Shown here one piece after another: positions 22,709 to 31,592 of a stretch of DNA of 64,000 nucleotides. Position numbers and translations under genes: made by a program. The notes below the pieces were generated by a model. That model did not search any database, was not told the origin of the DNA, and saw only the letters and a program-made list of their open reading frames with translations. The stretch covers positions 30,258 through 94,257 of the forward strand of contig JAUSOD010000053.1 of assembly GCA_030656215.1 (NCBI GenBank), in the 5' to 3' direction. The DNA is from Azoarcus sp. (GTDB lineage Bacteria > Pseudomonadota > Gammaproteobacteria > Burkholderiales > Rhodocyclaceae). Each line of letters begins with the position of its first letter. Positions within the stretch are counted from its first letter, which is position 1.

Positions 22709-25648
22709 TTAATTACGATCCTGTCTAGGCGGATAGATCGGTGGCACATAGCGCGAAGGTTGTTCCTTTTCCGGCACATCGATCGCTGGCGGCTCCTGCG
22801 GCACTTCGGCAACGACTGGCAGGTGCGTCAGCTGTGCCAAGTGGTCAGCAGGCAGCTTGACCCCTGTGCCTTCGATCCCGAAGTCCACACCGGCTGCCAG
22901 CCGTGGCGGCGCCGAGACGAATTCCCGTCCGGTGGAATCGTCGTAGGGGCTGGTGGTACTCGGGCTGGTAGTACTCGGGTTGGTGACTCCAGGAAGTGTT
23001 TCCGTCGGAGGGGTCGAGCCTGGGGGAGTGGAGCCTGGGGGAGTGGAGCCCGGCGGTGTCGAGCCCGGGGTGGCGCTGATCAACAGCGTGCCATCGACAT
23101 AGTTGATGGCGTAGTTGCCTGGATCGAAGGTGCCTGGGGTCGCATTGCTGGGTGTGATCGCATAAGGGTTGCCATCCACGGTTGCTGTCGCGACCGTCCC
23201 GGGGCTGGTCAGGGTGACGTCACCAATGGTCTCCCCTGCCACCAGGCCGACCGAGGTGAAGGCCGATGTCGCCAAGGTAAGCGTCTCGCCGAATACCTTG
23301 GTGGCATCGTTGGCCGTGATGGTCAGCGGCGCCGGGGTGATATCGGCCCGGGTGACATAGGTGCCAGACGTTGTCCCGAACGGGGCAAAGAGTTCAAAGA
23401 CCGCATCGAAAAAGGTGCTTTCATAGGTGATCAGTTTCTCGACGCCAACATCCTTGGTATCGAACAGCGCATTGCTGACCGCGCCCAGAGCGATCGGAGG
23501 CGGCGTGTCTGTGATATCGGGTTCGAGGCCACTGACCGTTGCGTCACGCAGGCCGTCGTAAACCTTGTTGTCACCCAGCCCGAACACCCAGGCTTTGGCG
23601 TCCAGGGCACCGCCGCCGGTCAGATTCAAGCCGTAGGCGTCAATTTCGGCGTCGGTCGTAGCGTAGCTCACCGGGTTGAAGCGAATGCTCAGATTGCCCC
23701 CCAAGCCGATGGTGATGCATTCGCTGCCGCAGTTGATCAGTACGGTGCCGCCGAGGTCAGCGCCCGGCCCGGTACCGTCATTGTCGGCACGCAGGATGAT
23801 ATTGCCATTGGTTACCGTCATGACCGCGGCCGCGTCGACGTTGACGTTCTGGCCGGCAACCGCAGTGAGATTGCCGGTGGTGATGGTCGTGGCCGCATTG
23901 ACGTTGACATCATTGACGGCGATGAAGCTAAGGTTGCCGGTGGTGGTGGTGATGTCCGCATTGACCTTGATGTCGCGCCCGGCGGTTGTCACCAGGCTGC
24001 CAAGGGTGGCGGTGATGTCCGCACCCAGGGCTACGATCACATCCCGCTCGGCGTTCAGGGTCAGCGTCGTCGGCGCCACCCAGGTGACGGCGTTCATGAC
24101 CGTGATATCGCCATTGCCGCTACCGCTGGCACCCGTGTTTTCCGTGGTCACGGTGATGTTGCTGCCGCCAAGCCCTGTCACCAGGTCAGCGACATTGATA
24201 TTGGCCACGTTGACGCCGGAATCCGGGGCGAACACGTTACCCGTTGAGGTAGCGCCCGAGGTGGGCGCGCTGGAGATGGTGATGTCGGCCGGGTCGAGCA
24301 ACCACATGCCGAACGCGCCGTTTGCTGCGCTGGTATTGACCCTGATGCCCGAGACTTCCAGCCAGCCACCGGAGGTCTCGATCAGGCCACCGGCACCGGA
24401 CTGCGCGCCGCCGCGGGCGGTGATGCTGCCGTAGGCGCGGGTCGACTCGTTGCCCCACAGCACCACAGTGCCGCCGTCGCCGGCGGTGATGGCATCGGCG
24501 TTGATGCTGGAGTCGGCGCTCATATGGATGGCTGCGGCATTGTGCACGGCCGGGTTCCTGCCCTGATAGCCGCCGCCGACAAGCACCGTGCCGCCGCCGG
24601 CGTCGCCGGCAGCATCGATCTGCGCATCCACCAGGCCGACGTGATGGGCTGTCGCAATGACGCTGCCGCCGGTCTCCCCGGCGCCGCGACCTGACACATC
24701 CAGGCTGCCGCCCACGTTCACGGTGCCGCTCTGCATGTCACCCAGCAGCACGATGGTGCCATTGCGGTTCTCGATGCTCTGGGCGCGGATCACGCCGGTG
24801 TTATTGACCGCGGACTGCAACAGATCGCCAGCCGAGCGCGCCGTCATCAGGACCTTGCCGCCATCGGCCTGGATCATCCCGCCGTTCTCCACCAGCGCCT
24901 GCAGCGCACCCTGCTTGACCGCGACATTGAGCAGGCCGTCGCCGGCCACGTCGAGGGTGATGGCATCGCCCGCTGCCAGCGCCACAGTGCCGAGATTGGC
25001 CTGTATGGTGCCCTGGTTGCTGACAGTGGCGCCAAGCAGGGCGACATAGCCGCCATCGGCCGTGATCGAGCCCTGGTTGACGACGCTCCCGGCTCCGGTG
25101 CCGGCAAAGTTGTAGTTACCGGCCATGAAGTCGCTGTCGCCCAGATTAAGGGTCGAGGCCACCAGGCCGCCGACATTGACCGTGGCGCTCTGACCGAAAA
25201 GCACGCCGTTCGGGTTGATCAGGAACACCCGGCCATTGGCGCTGAGACTGCCCAGTATGTGCGACGGGTCAGAACCCAATACCCGGTTGAGGGCGACTGC
25301 GCTGCTGTTGGGTTGAACAAACCTGACAGCTTCGCCCTGGCCGATACTGAAGCTCTGCCAGTTGATCGCGGCGTTCTGGGTGGTCTGGTTGATGGTCATG
25401 CTGCCGTCACTGCCGGCGATGGTGGCACTGCCAGCAGACACCGAGCCCTCCGTGGGCAGGGCGTAGACATTGAACCCGGCCGCCAGCATGACTGCGGCGG
25501 CGAGCGATTTGAGGGCGAACCGCACACCGCTTTCCACTGTTCTCTTGCCCGTGCCGCGGGATTTCTTGCCGCAGCCCTTGGCATGTTCCGAGGCGGCAAC
25601 AAATGTGCCGCTGCTCGCGTTCCAGATCGACTGGTAGATGTTATTCAT
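22709..25648 (-). CDS. Two-partner secretion adhesin (TpsA, filamentous haemagglutinin type)
   Basis: Exported beta-helical surface protein of 979 residues, small for the family. It opens with an extended signal peptide (MNNIYQSIWNASSGTFVAAS...KG) and a second hydrophobic stretch ending VYA. The TPS secretion domain follows at about residues 65-300, with the conserved NPNGVLFGQ motif. A long Gly/Asn/Thr-rich repeat region comes next. Near the C-terminus a YDG-like segment (KVYDGLRDA) and an MBG-like repeat (ITANDATKVFGE) occur. A PPGST linker (15-bp DNA repeats at 23016-23075) leads to a Pro-rich tail. The partner pore lies directly upstream. Confidence 0.88.
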   Translation of the reverse strand: MNNIYQSIWNASSGTFVAASEHAKGCGKKSRGTGKRTVESGVRFALKSLAAAVMLAAGFNVYALPTEGSVSAGSATIAGSDGSMTINQTTQNAAINWQSFSIGQGEAVRFVQPNSSAVALNRVLGSDPSHILGSLSANGRVFLINPNGVLFGQSATVNVGGLVASTLNLGDSDFMAGNYNFAGTGAGSVVNQGSITADGGYVALLGATVSNQGTIQANLGTVALAAGDAITLDVAGDGLLNVAVKQGALQALVENGGMIQADGGKVLMTARSAGDLLQSAVNNTGVIRAQSIENRNGTIVLLGDMQSGTVNVGGSLDVSGRGAGETGGSVIATAHHVGLVDAQIDAAGDAGGGTVLVGGGYQGRNPAVHNAAAIHMSADSSINADAITAGDGGTVVLWGNESTRAYGSITARGGAQSGAGGLIETSGGWLEVSGIRVNTSAANGAFGMWLLDPADITISSAPTSGATSTGNVFAPDSGVNVANINVADLVTGLGGSNITVTTENTGASGSGNGDITVMNAVTWVAPTTLTLNAERDVIVALGADITATLGSLVTTAGRDIKVNADITTTTGNLSFIAVNDVNVNAATTITTGNLTAVAGQNVNVDAAAVMTVTNGNIILRADNDGTGPGADLGGTVLINCGSECITIGLGGNLSIRFNPVSYATTDAEIDAYGLNLTGGGALDAKAWVFGLGDNKVYDGLRDATVSGLEPDITDTPPPIALGAVSNALFDTKDVGVEKLITYESTFFDAVFELFAPFGTTSGTYVTRADITPAPLTITANDATKVFGETLTLATSAFTSVGLVAGETIGDVTLTSPGTVATATVDGNPYAITPSNATPGTFDPGNYAINYVDGTLLISATPGSTPPGSTPPGSTPPGSTPPTETLPGVTNPSTTSPSTTSPYDDSTGREFVSAPPRLAAGVDFGIEGTGVKLPADHLAQLTHLPVVAEVPQEPPAIDVPEKEQPSRYVPPIYPPRQDRN
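23016..23075 (-). repeat. 15-bp tandem repeat coding for a PPGST linker
   Basis: Four 15-bp units, the first two identical (GAGCCTGGGGGAGTG) and the last two diverged, inside the adhesin gene. They encode repeated PPGST pentapeptides, likely a flexible spacer whose length can vary by slippage without a frameshift. Confidence 0.8.
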
Positions 25649-25726
25649 GGTGTGTTCCTAATCTGTTAAAGGCGTTTATGCAGCCGTGGTTTGAGCCGTG
25701 CTCGCTACGCTGACCAAGTGCGGCGA

Positions 25727-27391
25727 TCAAAAGTATTTGACCAACTGCACCCAGAAACGGCCGTCCGAATCCGGCGCCGCGGTCGCGTCCTCACTGCCCA
25801 GCTTTCGCGCGTAGTAGGCCTTTACAGAAAAATTGTTATTGTCGATCCAGTTGACGCCAACACCTGCCCCGCTAAGGGTTCGGCTGTTGTCTTTGCCATC
25901 CCATGAATTCTTGTTCACGGTGACAGAGCCTCCATCCACGAAGCCGATCAGGTGCACTTGCCCGACCTGTTGGTCGTAGAACTGCGGAAGCAACAGCCTG
26001 GCCTCCAGCGTCGCCAGATAGCCTTCATCGCCAAAGGCCTCGCCCTGGGGATAGGCGCGCACGCCGTACATGCCACCGAGAGACATCTGTTCCGAGCTGT
26101 CGAGGTTCTTCGAGGCGAATTGCCCACTGACCGCGCCATACAGCGACACCCTGTCGGTGATGTGCTGCAGGCGCATGACATGGACACCCAGCTTGTCGTA
26201 ATGGCCATTGCTGCGCGCCGTAGCTGAATCAAAGTCGCGCGCCGCCGGGGTTTCTATATCGAGGACGCCGCTCGACCAGGTCAGCGAGCCCGCCGTCAGG
26301 CCGCCACCGCCCAGGTCGTCGCGATGGTTGCCGTACAGGCTGGCCATCACCACGTGGATATTCTTGTCGGTAACCGTAGTGCTGTCGAAGCGGTCGTCAA
26401 AGGTTTTGTAGTCATAGCCAAGCTGGGCATACAGGTTGCTTCTGCGCGAGCGAATCAGCGGATAGCTGGCAAAAATGCTGGCAACGTCTGCCGTACCGTT
26501 GAAGTCTCTGAACTCCTTGCCCAACTCATATTCCATGCGGCTGTATGCAAGGCCGGCGGTCGCCTTGCCAAACTGCATCTGGTAGGCTGCGCGCCCATAG
26601 TTCAGACCGTCGAAGGTGCTCAGCGCACGCAACGTGACTACGTCGCCCCGCCCCGCCAGGTTGTTGATGTTGACGGTCGCGCCCAGGCGATATTTGCCCG
26701 TGTAATAGTTGCCCGCGTTGTCGGCGTCGATGCTGCCGGTTACCCGTTGCCCGGGCATGACATCTACGATCAGGTCGGCAGCACCAACAGATGCCCCAGG
26801 AACCAGGGTCGATCTGACGTTCACCCCCGGCGTGTCCGAGAGCATCAGCAGGCGGCTCTCGAGCGGAGCCGAGTCGATCACTTCACCACTGTTCAGCCCC
26901 GCGAGGGCGCTGTTCGCCTGTCGATCGGAGAGGTTGCTCTGGTTGCGCAGGCTGATATCGCCGTAACGCCCCTCAACGACCGCGATGGTCACGGCCCCCT
27001 CTTTGATTTCCTGGGGGGGTAGGTAGGCTTGCGCCACGAAATAGCCTCGCTCGTGATAAAACTGAGCAATCCGCGCCGCCATCTGCCGCAATTCACCGAG
27101 ACTCAGCTCTTCTCCCGCCAGAAACCCTGTACTAGCGAGCAGTTCGGCTTCGGAATATAGACTTTGGCCGGTCAAGTGTAGTGAGTTGACCCGTATTTTT
27201 GCCGAGTCCACTACGGGAATGACTGGTACCTGGTTTTGTTCGAGTCGAATCTCGGGCTCTGCTTTTTGCAGGCTAGGGGACGGCGGAATTTGTTGTAGTT
27301 GGCTACCTCCGCTTGGAATCTGGGCGGCAGACACACCCGAGATCAATGTCAGCAGCGAAAACGTCATGATATTTTTTTGCATAGTATCCAC
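25727..27391 (-). CDS. TpsB outer-membrane transporter (ShlB/FhaC family)
   Basis: Outer-membrane pore that secretes the neighbouring adhesin. It has 554 residues. The signal peptide (MTFSLLTLISGVSAA) is followed by a Pro/Gln-rich helix region. A POTRA domain follows (INSLHLTGQSLYSEAELL-like, residues about 65-145) and a second POTRA (ITIAVVEGRYGDISLRNQS). A 16-strand barrel ends in the aromatic C-terminus FWVQLVKYF. The conserved L6-loop motif is seen as GVRAYPQGEAFGDEGY. The gene is 78 bp upstream of tpsA and co-oriented. Confidence 0.92.
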   Translation of the reverse strand: MDTMQKNIMTFSLLTLISGVSAAQIPSGGSQLQQIPPSPSLQKAEPEIRLEQNQVPVIPVVDSAKIRVNSLHLTGQSLYSEAELLASTGFLAGEELSLGELRQMAARIAQFYHERGYFVAQAYLPPQEIKEGAVTIAVVEGRYGDISLRNQSNLSDRQANSALAGLNSGEVIDSAPLESRLLMLSDTPGVNVRSTLVPGASVGAADLIVDVMPGQRVTGSIDADNAGNYYTGKYRLGATVNINNLAGRGDVVTLRALSTFDGLNYGRAAYQMQFGKATAGLAYSRMEYELGKEFRDFNGTADVASIFASYPLIRSRRSNLYAQLGYDYKTFDDRFDSTTVTDKNIHVVMASLYGNHRDDLGGGGLTAGSLTWSSGVLDIETPAARDFDSATARSNGHYDKLGVHVMRLQHITDRVSLYGAVSGQFASKNLDSSEQMSLGGMYGVRAYPQGEAFGDEGYLATLEARLLLPQFYDQQVGQVHLIGFVDGGSVTVNKNSWDGKDNSRTLSGAGVGVNWIDNNNFSVKAYYARKLGSEDATAAPDSDGRFWVQLVKYF

Positions 27392-27649
27392 TTAGCATTC
27401 CCTGACTGCTTCAAGCGAACCTGACGATGATCTGCAGGCGCTCGTTTCGCGCTTTATTCACGCAAAAATTCGTAGAGGGTATGAGGTACGTTAGGAAGAG
27501 GTGAAGCCGCCCCAAATGGCACGGCATCCTGGACGAACTCGATGCTCTTACCGCGTCGCGCACTGCCACGGCCGAGTTGCGCATCTCCTCGCGGCGCACC
27601 TCATCCTTCGCCGCATTCGCCAGTGCAACGACGTAAAGTTAAGTCTCGA

Positions 27650-27970
27650 CTAGCGTCGCCACAGCCAAGTGAAGATCGGCCACGGGAACAGGGCGAAGCA
27701 GAGGTCGGAAGGGATAACCAGCCAAGGCTGCCAGGCGGATTGGGCAGGCGCTTGGCGGTCGCTCAGTTGCTGGTTGTAGGCCGAACGGCTGTCGGGGTAG
27801 CGCAGGGTCTTGTAGGCCTCGCCCACCGACTTGAATTTGCTTTCGCCGTCGACGTCGTCGGTGACGTCCGGGTGAAGGCGTCGGGCCAGCCTGCGGTAGG
27901 CCATCCTGATTTCGGCGTCGGAGGCTATGCGGTCGATGCCCAAGGTGCAGTAGTAATCACAGTCTTTCAT
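27650..27970 (-). CDS. Small J-domain protein with C-terminal membrane segment
   Basis: A DnaJ-like co-chaperone domain of 106 residues starting MKDCDYYCTLGIDRIASD (an upstream TTG two codons earlier is also in frame). The HPD motif is in RRLHPDVTDD, and a typical J-domain tail follows (FKSVGEAYKTLRYPDSRSAYN). The last 25 residues are hydrophobic and aromatic (LCFALFPWPIFTWLWRR), suggesting a membrane anchor. No Gly/Phe or zinc region is present, so it probably recruits an Hsp70 to a membrane site. Its partner is unknown. Confidence 0.8.
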   Translation of the reverse strand: MKDCDYYCTLGIDRIASDAEIRMAYRRLARRLHPDVTDDVDGESKFKSVGEAYKTLRYPDSRSAYNQQLSDRQAPAQSAWQPWLVIPSDLCFALFPWPIFTWLWRR

Positions 27971-28401
27971 TGCCAACCCCTATTCACGGCGCTATTTTTG
28001 CCGTGCAGCAAGGGCGATCGCCGGTAGGTTAAATCGACATTTGCTTGTCTTTTAAACTACAGCATGGGCCGGAATTGTCGGTGCGGAACCGAACATTGCG
28101 GCCGTTTCTGGGACAATGGCGGACGTGATCGTGCCGGACGGCGCTACACCGGGGGCCTCAGCCGCTTCGTTGCCTCCACATCTGCCCCGATTGCTACCGC
28201 ATGGAGAGAAAATCGCCGGGCAGGATTCGCACCCGCGAAAGTCAGCGCCTTTGCACGACGCATTCTGAAATGCTGCTAGCAACGGAGAGGAAACCTGGGC
28301 TGGAACACCCAGACCTGCTGGATTCGTCGCCAGGCTGCGGTCGAGCGCATTAATCCGCTCAGAATCGCTCGGCGAAAAAGCCCTGCCGGGCAAGCCCAAA
28401 C
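27971..28401. other. Intergenic region without a supported gene
   Basis: About 430 bp between the J-domain gene and the EAL gene. Open frames exist on both strands (for example 28052-28399 minus), but their translations are low in hydrophobic core residues and resemble no family. I see no convincing RNA or repeat. It may contain the promoter of the J-domain gene. Confidence 0.5.
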
Positions 28402-31305
28402 TTACGGCGGACCTTTCCTGTCCAGCAGCTTGTGCCGCTGCTCATTGACCTCGGTCATCTGCACGTTGACCAGCGCCACTTCACTGTGCAGCCGGCGGTT
28501 CTCGTCGGCCATCTCCTTGGTCCGGAAGGCTTCCTGGATGCTGGCACGGAAGTAGCTATCGTCCCAGGGCTTGGTCAGGAACTTGTAAATTGCCCCTTCG
28601 TTGATTGCGTTGGTCACGGTCTGCAGGTCGATGTATCCCGAAAGCATCAAACGTATCGTCCCCGGGTGCAGAATTTTGACCCGACGCAAGAACTCGACGC
28701 CGCTCGTGCCCGGCATGCGCTGGTCCGAAACGATGACGTCAACCCGGTGTCTGGCCAGCAATTCCAGCCCTTGCTCGGCACCGAGCGCGGTAAGAATATG
28801 GTAGCCATCGGCCCGCAACAGTCGCTTCAGCGCCGACAGAATGTGCGCCTCGTCGTCGACCAGGAGCAAGGTGCGGCTTCGCTGCATGCCGCCCAGCATC
28901 CGGCTGTCCAGTGAGCGACCGGTGCGCAGCAGGGCCGTTGCTTCCTCGGCGGGTAGCGGCCGGCTGAAATAGTAGCCCTGGATTTCATCGCAATAATTGG
29001 CGATCAACAGGCCCAGTTGGCCCTCGGTCTCGACCCCTTCGGCCACCACCTTGAGCTTCAGGCTGTGGGCCAGGTTGATGATGGCACGGGTAATCGACAC
29101 ATCGTTCGGGTCGGCGATGATGTCGCGCACGAAGGCCCGGTCAACTTTCAGGCAGTCAATCGGGAAGCGTTTCAGATAAGCCAGACTGGAGTAGCCGGTG
29201 CCGAAATCGTCCACCGAAAGCTTGACGCCCATCGCCTTCAAGTCGGTCAGGATGCCGATGACATTCTCGGCATCCTTCATCAACTGGCTCTCGGTCAATT
29301 CCAGTTCCAGGCAGGCCGGAGCCAGCCCGCTGGCGTCAAGTGCCTGGCGCACCATCTGATACAGGCTGTCACCAAGCATCTGGCGACCGGAAACATTGAC
29401 CGCAATCGTTGGCGTGCCCAGCCCGGCCGCGTGCCAGCTCTGGGCCTGGGCACAGGCGGTGGCGAGCACCCAGGCACTGACCTCGATGATCAGGTCGGTC
29501 GCTTCCAGCGCCGGAATGAAATCGATCGGCCCGACCAGCCCGCGTTGCGGATGCTGCCAGCGAAGCAGTGCCTCAAGACCGGTAATCTTGCCGGTGGTAC
29601 AACTGACCTTGGGCTGGTAGTAAAGCAGGAACTCGCCCCTGGGCAGCGCGTAGTGGAGGTCGGCTTCCAAGCGCAGTTTGTCCTGGGTGTTCCGGTTCAT
29701 CTCCGCGGTGAAGAACTGGTAGGTATTGCGCCCCTGGTCCTTGGCACGATACATCGCGCTGTCGGCATTGCTGACCAGTGCATCGCTGCTGTCAGCGTCG
29801 TCCGGGAACAGCGTAATGCCGATGCTGACCGAGACGAACAAATCGTGACCGGCGATCAGGTAGGCCTTGCGGCTGCAGGCGATCACCTTGCGGGCGACGT
29901 TCGCCGCCGCCTCGGCATTCTCGATTTCGGGCAGGATGATGGAGAATTTGTCGCCGCTCATCCGGCCGACCGTGTCGGTTTCACGCAGGCAGGCGGTGAG
30001 GCGACGACCGACCTCCAGCAGGCAAAGGTCGCCGATCCCATGGCCGAGTGTGTCGATGACGGCCTTGAAGTTGTCGATGTCGACCGACAGCACTGCCAGC
30101 AGACTCTGATTGCGCCGCGCCAGGGCCAGTCCCTGGCTCAGGCGCTCGTAGAACAGGCTGCGGTTGGGCAGCCCGGTCAGGACATCAAAATAGGCCAGGT
30201 AATTGAGCCGCTCCTGCTTGTCAAGATGATCGACGGCAAACGCGATGTCACCGGCCAGTTCGCTTAACAGCTTCAACTCTTCTTCCTGAAACAACTCAGG
30301 CTCGCCGGCGTAGAGGGCGAGCACGCCGATGGCCTGATCCGCCACCAATAGCGGCAAAACTGCCATCGAACGGATGCTGGAATCGGCGTAGCTCTTGGCG
30401 AACAAGACCGCCGGGTCGTTCTGCGCATCATTGGAGACGATCGTCGTCTTGTCGCGGATTGCCCGGGCGACCAGCGTTCTTGGCGCATCCTCGGGCGAAG
30501 CCAGGATGTTCCTGATGGCAGTGACCAGCGCTTCACTCTTGCCGCTACTCGCGACCGGGACAATCTGCGTACCGTCCTTTGCGACAATGGCGATCAGGGA
30601 CATCCGGAAGCCGCCGGCGTCGACGGCAATCCGGCAGGCCTCCTGGAACAACTCGGCGCGGTCGCGCACGCGCACAATCAGCGTATTGATGCCGCTCAAC
30701 ATGGCGTAGACGCGGTTCAACTGGACGATTCTGTCTTGCGCTGCCTTACGTTCGGTGATGTCGATGTGCATCACGACGGCCCCGTTTTGCTGGCCCCGGA
30801 CCAGCGGCGACACTGTCATCACAAACCAGCGTTGTTTGTTGGGCGAATGACAGGAGTATTCGAGGGTGAAATGTTGTTCCTGCGCAGCCAGCACCTGGCT
30901 GATGCCAGCCGCGACCTGATTTGCTTCTGTCGCGTCATCACCTTGAACCCTGAGGCAGGTTTCAAGGTAATTGTCACCGATTCCATAGTTTGCATCGCGC
31001 AGCCCATTGCTGTCGGCAAAGCTACGCCACGCCTCATTTACCGCGATGATGCGTGCCTGAGTATCGAGCAAGGCGATATTCGCCGGCAGTGCATTGAGTA
31101 TGGCCGCCTGTTTGGCGGCTTCGCTGTTGCGCAACTGCTCTTGCACGTGGCGCAACAGAAAGGTCCGGCCTTCGCGGTCGACTACCCCGTCCACTTCGCC
31201 GGCAGTCAATTCTTCCAGGCGCTGTCCAGTCAGGTGCAGGGTTTCGATCAGCCTGAGGATTTCTTCATTCGGGTCCTCGGGCGGCGCTGCTTGAGCCGGG
31301 TTCAT
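28402..31305 (-). CDS. PAS-GAF-GGDEF(degenerate)-EAL-REC signalling protein of the kai operon
   Basis: A 967-residue cytoplasmic protein predicted to degrade cyclic di-GMP. A PAS domain lies at about residues 65-185 (ending DITERKAAQ) and a GAF at about 195-365. A GGDEF domain at about 370-530 has its active site changed to SGDKF (450-454). An EAL domain at about 550-820 keeps EALLRW (578), ELTES, DDFGTGYSSL and EGVET, so phosphodiesterase activity is likely. A receiver domain sits at the C-terminus (LLLVDDEAHILSAL, SDQRMPGTSG, FLTKPWD). The ATG at 31305 overlaps the kaiB stop as ATGA. Longer upstream reading is antisense or frame-shadow of kaiB/kaiC. Receiver domains at the C-terminus of an EAL protein are uncommon. 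Confidence 0.9.
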   Translation of the reverse strand: MNPAQAAPPEDPNEEILRLIETLHLTGQRLEELTAGEVDGVVDREGRTFLLRHVQEQLRNSEAAKQAAILNALPANIALLDTQARIIAVNEAWRSFADSNGLRDANYGIGDNYLETCLRVQGDDATEANQVAAGISQVLAAQEQHFTLEYSCHSPNKQRWFVMTVSPLVRGQQNGAVVMHIDITERKAAQDRIVQLNRVYAMLSGINTLIVRVRDRAELFQEACRIAVDAGGFRMSLIAIVAKDGTQIVPVASSGKSEALVTAIRNILASPEDAPRTLVARAIRDKTTIVSNDAQNDPAVLFAKSYADSSIRSMAVLPLLVADQAIGVLALYAGEPELFQEEELKLLSELAGDIAFAVDHLDKQERLNYLAYFDVLTGLPNRSLFYERLSQGLALARRNQSLLAVLSVDIDNFKAVIDTLGHGIGDLCLLEVGRRLTACLRETDTVGRMSGDKFSIILPEIENAEAAANVARKVIACSRKAYLIAGHDLFVSVSIGITLFPDDADSSDALVSNADSAMYRAKDQGRNTYQFFTAEMNRNTQDKLRLEADLHYALPRGEFLLYYQPKVSCTTGKITGLEALLRWQHPQRGLVGPIDFIPALEATDLIIEVSAWVLATACAQAQSWHAAGLGTPTIAVNVSGRQMLGDSLYQMVRQALDASGLAPACLELELTESQLMKDAENVIGILTDLKAMGVKLSVDDFGTGYSSLAYLKRFPIDCLKVDRAFVRDIIADPNDVSITRAIINLAHSLKLKVVAEGVETEGQLGLLIANYCDEIQGYYFSRPLPAEEATALLRTGRSLDSRMLGGMQRSRTLLLVDDEAHILSALKRLLRADGYHILTALGAEQGLELLARHRVDVIVSDQRMPGTSGVEFLRRVKILHPGTIRLMLSGYIDLQTVTNAINEGAIYKFLTKPWDDSYFRASIQEAFRTKEMADENRRLHSEVALVNVQMTEVNEQRHKLLDRKGPP

Positions 31306-31592
31306 TGAGCGAGGCCGACCAAACCCAGTGCCAGCAATACGGTCTGCGTATGACTGAGGGTGCCGACGATTCTTCGGACCGGGGGCGGCGTCAGGGCGAC
31401 CAGCGTCGGGGTCATGAAAATCCCTTCGGCCAGGGCGCGCTTCGGTTCGCGGAAGACGTCCACGATTTCGATTTCGTAACGCTCCGGCAGGTGGATGCGG
31501 CAGAACGAGGCCAGGTTGGCAATCGCCTGTACTGAATTTGGCGCGTCGCCAGCAACATAGAGGTGGAACTTGAACAAGGAGCGCCGGTTCAT
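31302..31592 (-). CDS. kaiB: KaiB-like clock protein
   Basis: Thioredoxin-like fold-switch protein that binds KaiC in cyanobacterial clocks. The 96-residue product matches the KaiB pattern closely: FHLYVAGDAPNSVQAIANL at the N-terminus, IEIVDVFREPKRAL in the middle, and TPTLVALTPPPVRRIVGTLS in the fold-switching C-terminal half. The start overlaps the kaiC stop (ATGA, 31592-31589), and its stop overlaps the next gene. No kaiA is present, as is usual outside cyanobacteria. Confidence 0.93.
   Translation of the reverse strand: MNRRSLFKFHLYVAGDAPNSVQAIANLASFCRIHLPERYEIEIVDVFREPKRALAEGIFMTPTLVALTPPPVRRIVGTLSHTQTVLLALGLVGLAQ

Noticed and set aside
23016..23075. Tandem repeat as a CRISPR array
   Set aside because: Units are 15 bp with no spacers and encode an in-frame PPGST linker.
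22292..24247. 651-codon open frame antisense to the adhesin
   Set aside because: Spans the L,D-transpeptidase and adhesin genes in antisense and has an Arg/Gly/Val repeat composition arising from the adhesin repeats.
28052..28399. 115-codon minus-strand frame
   Set aside because: No recognisable domain, weak hydrophobic core, no ribosome site; treated as intergenic.
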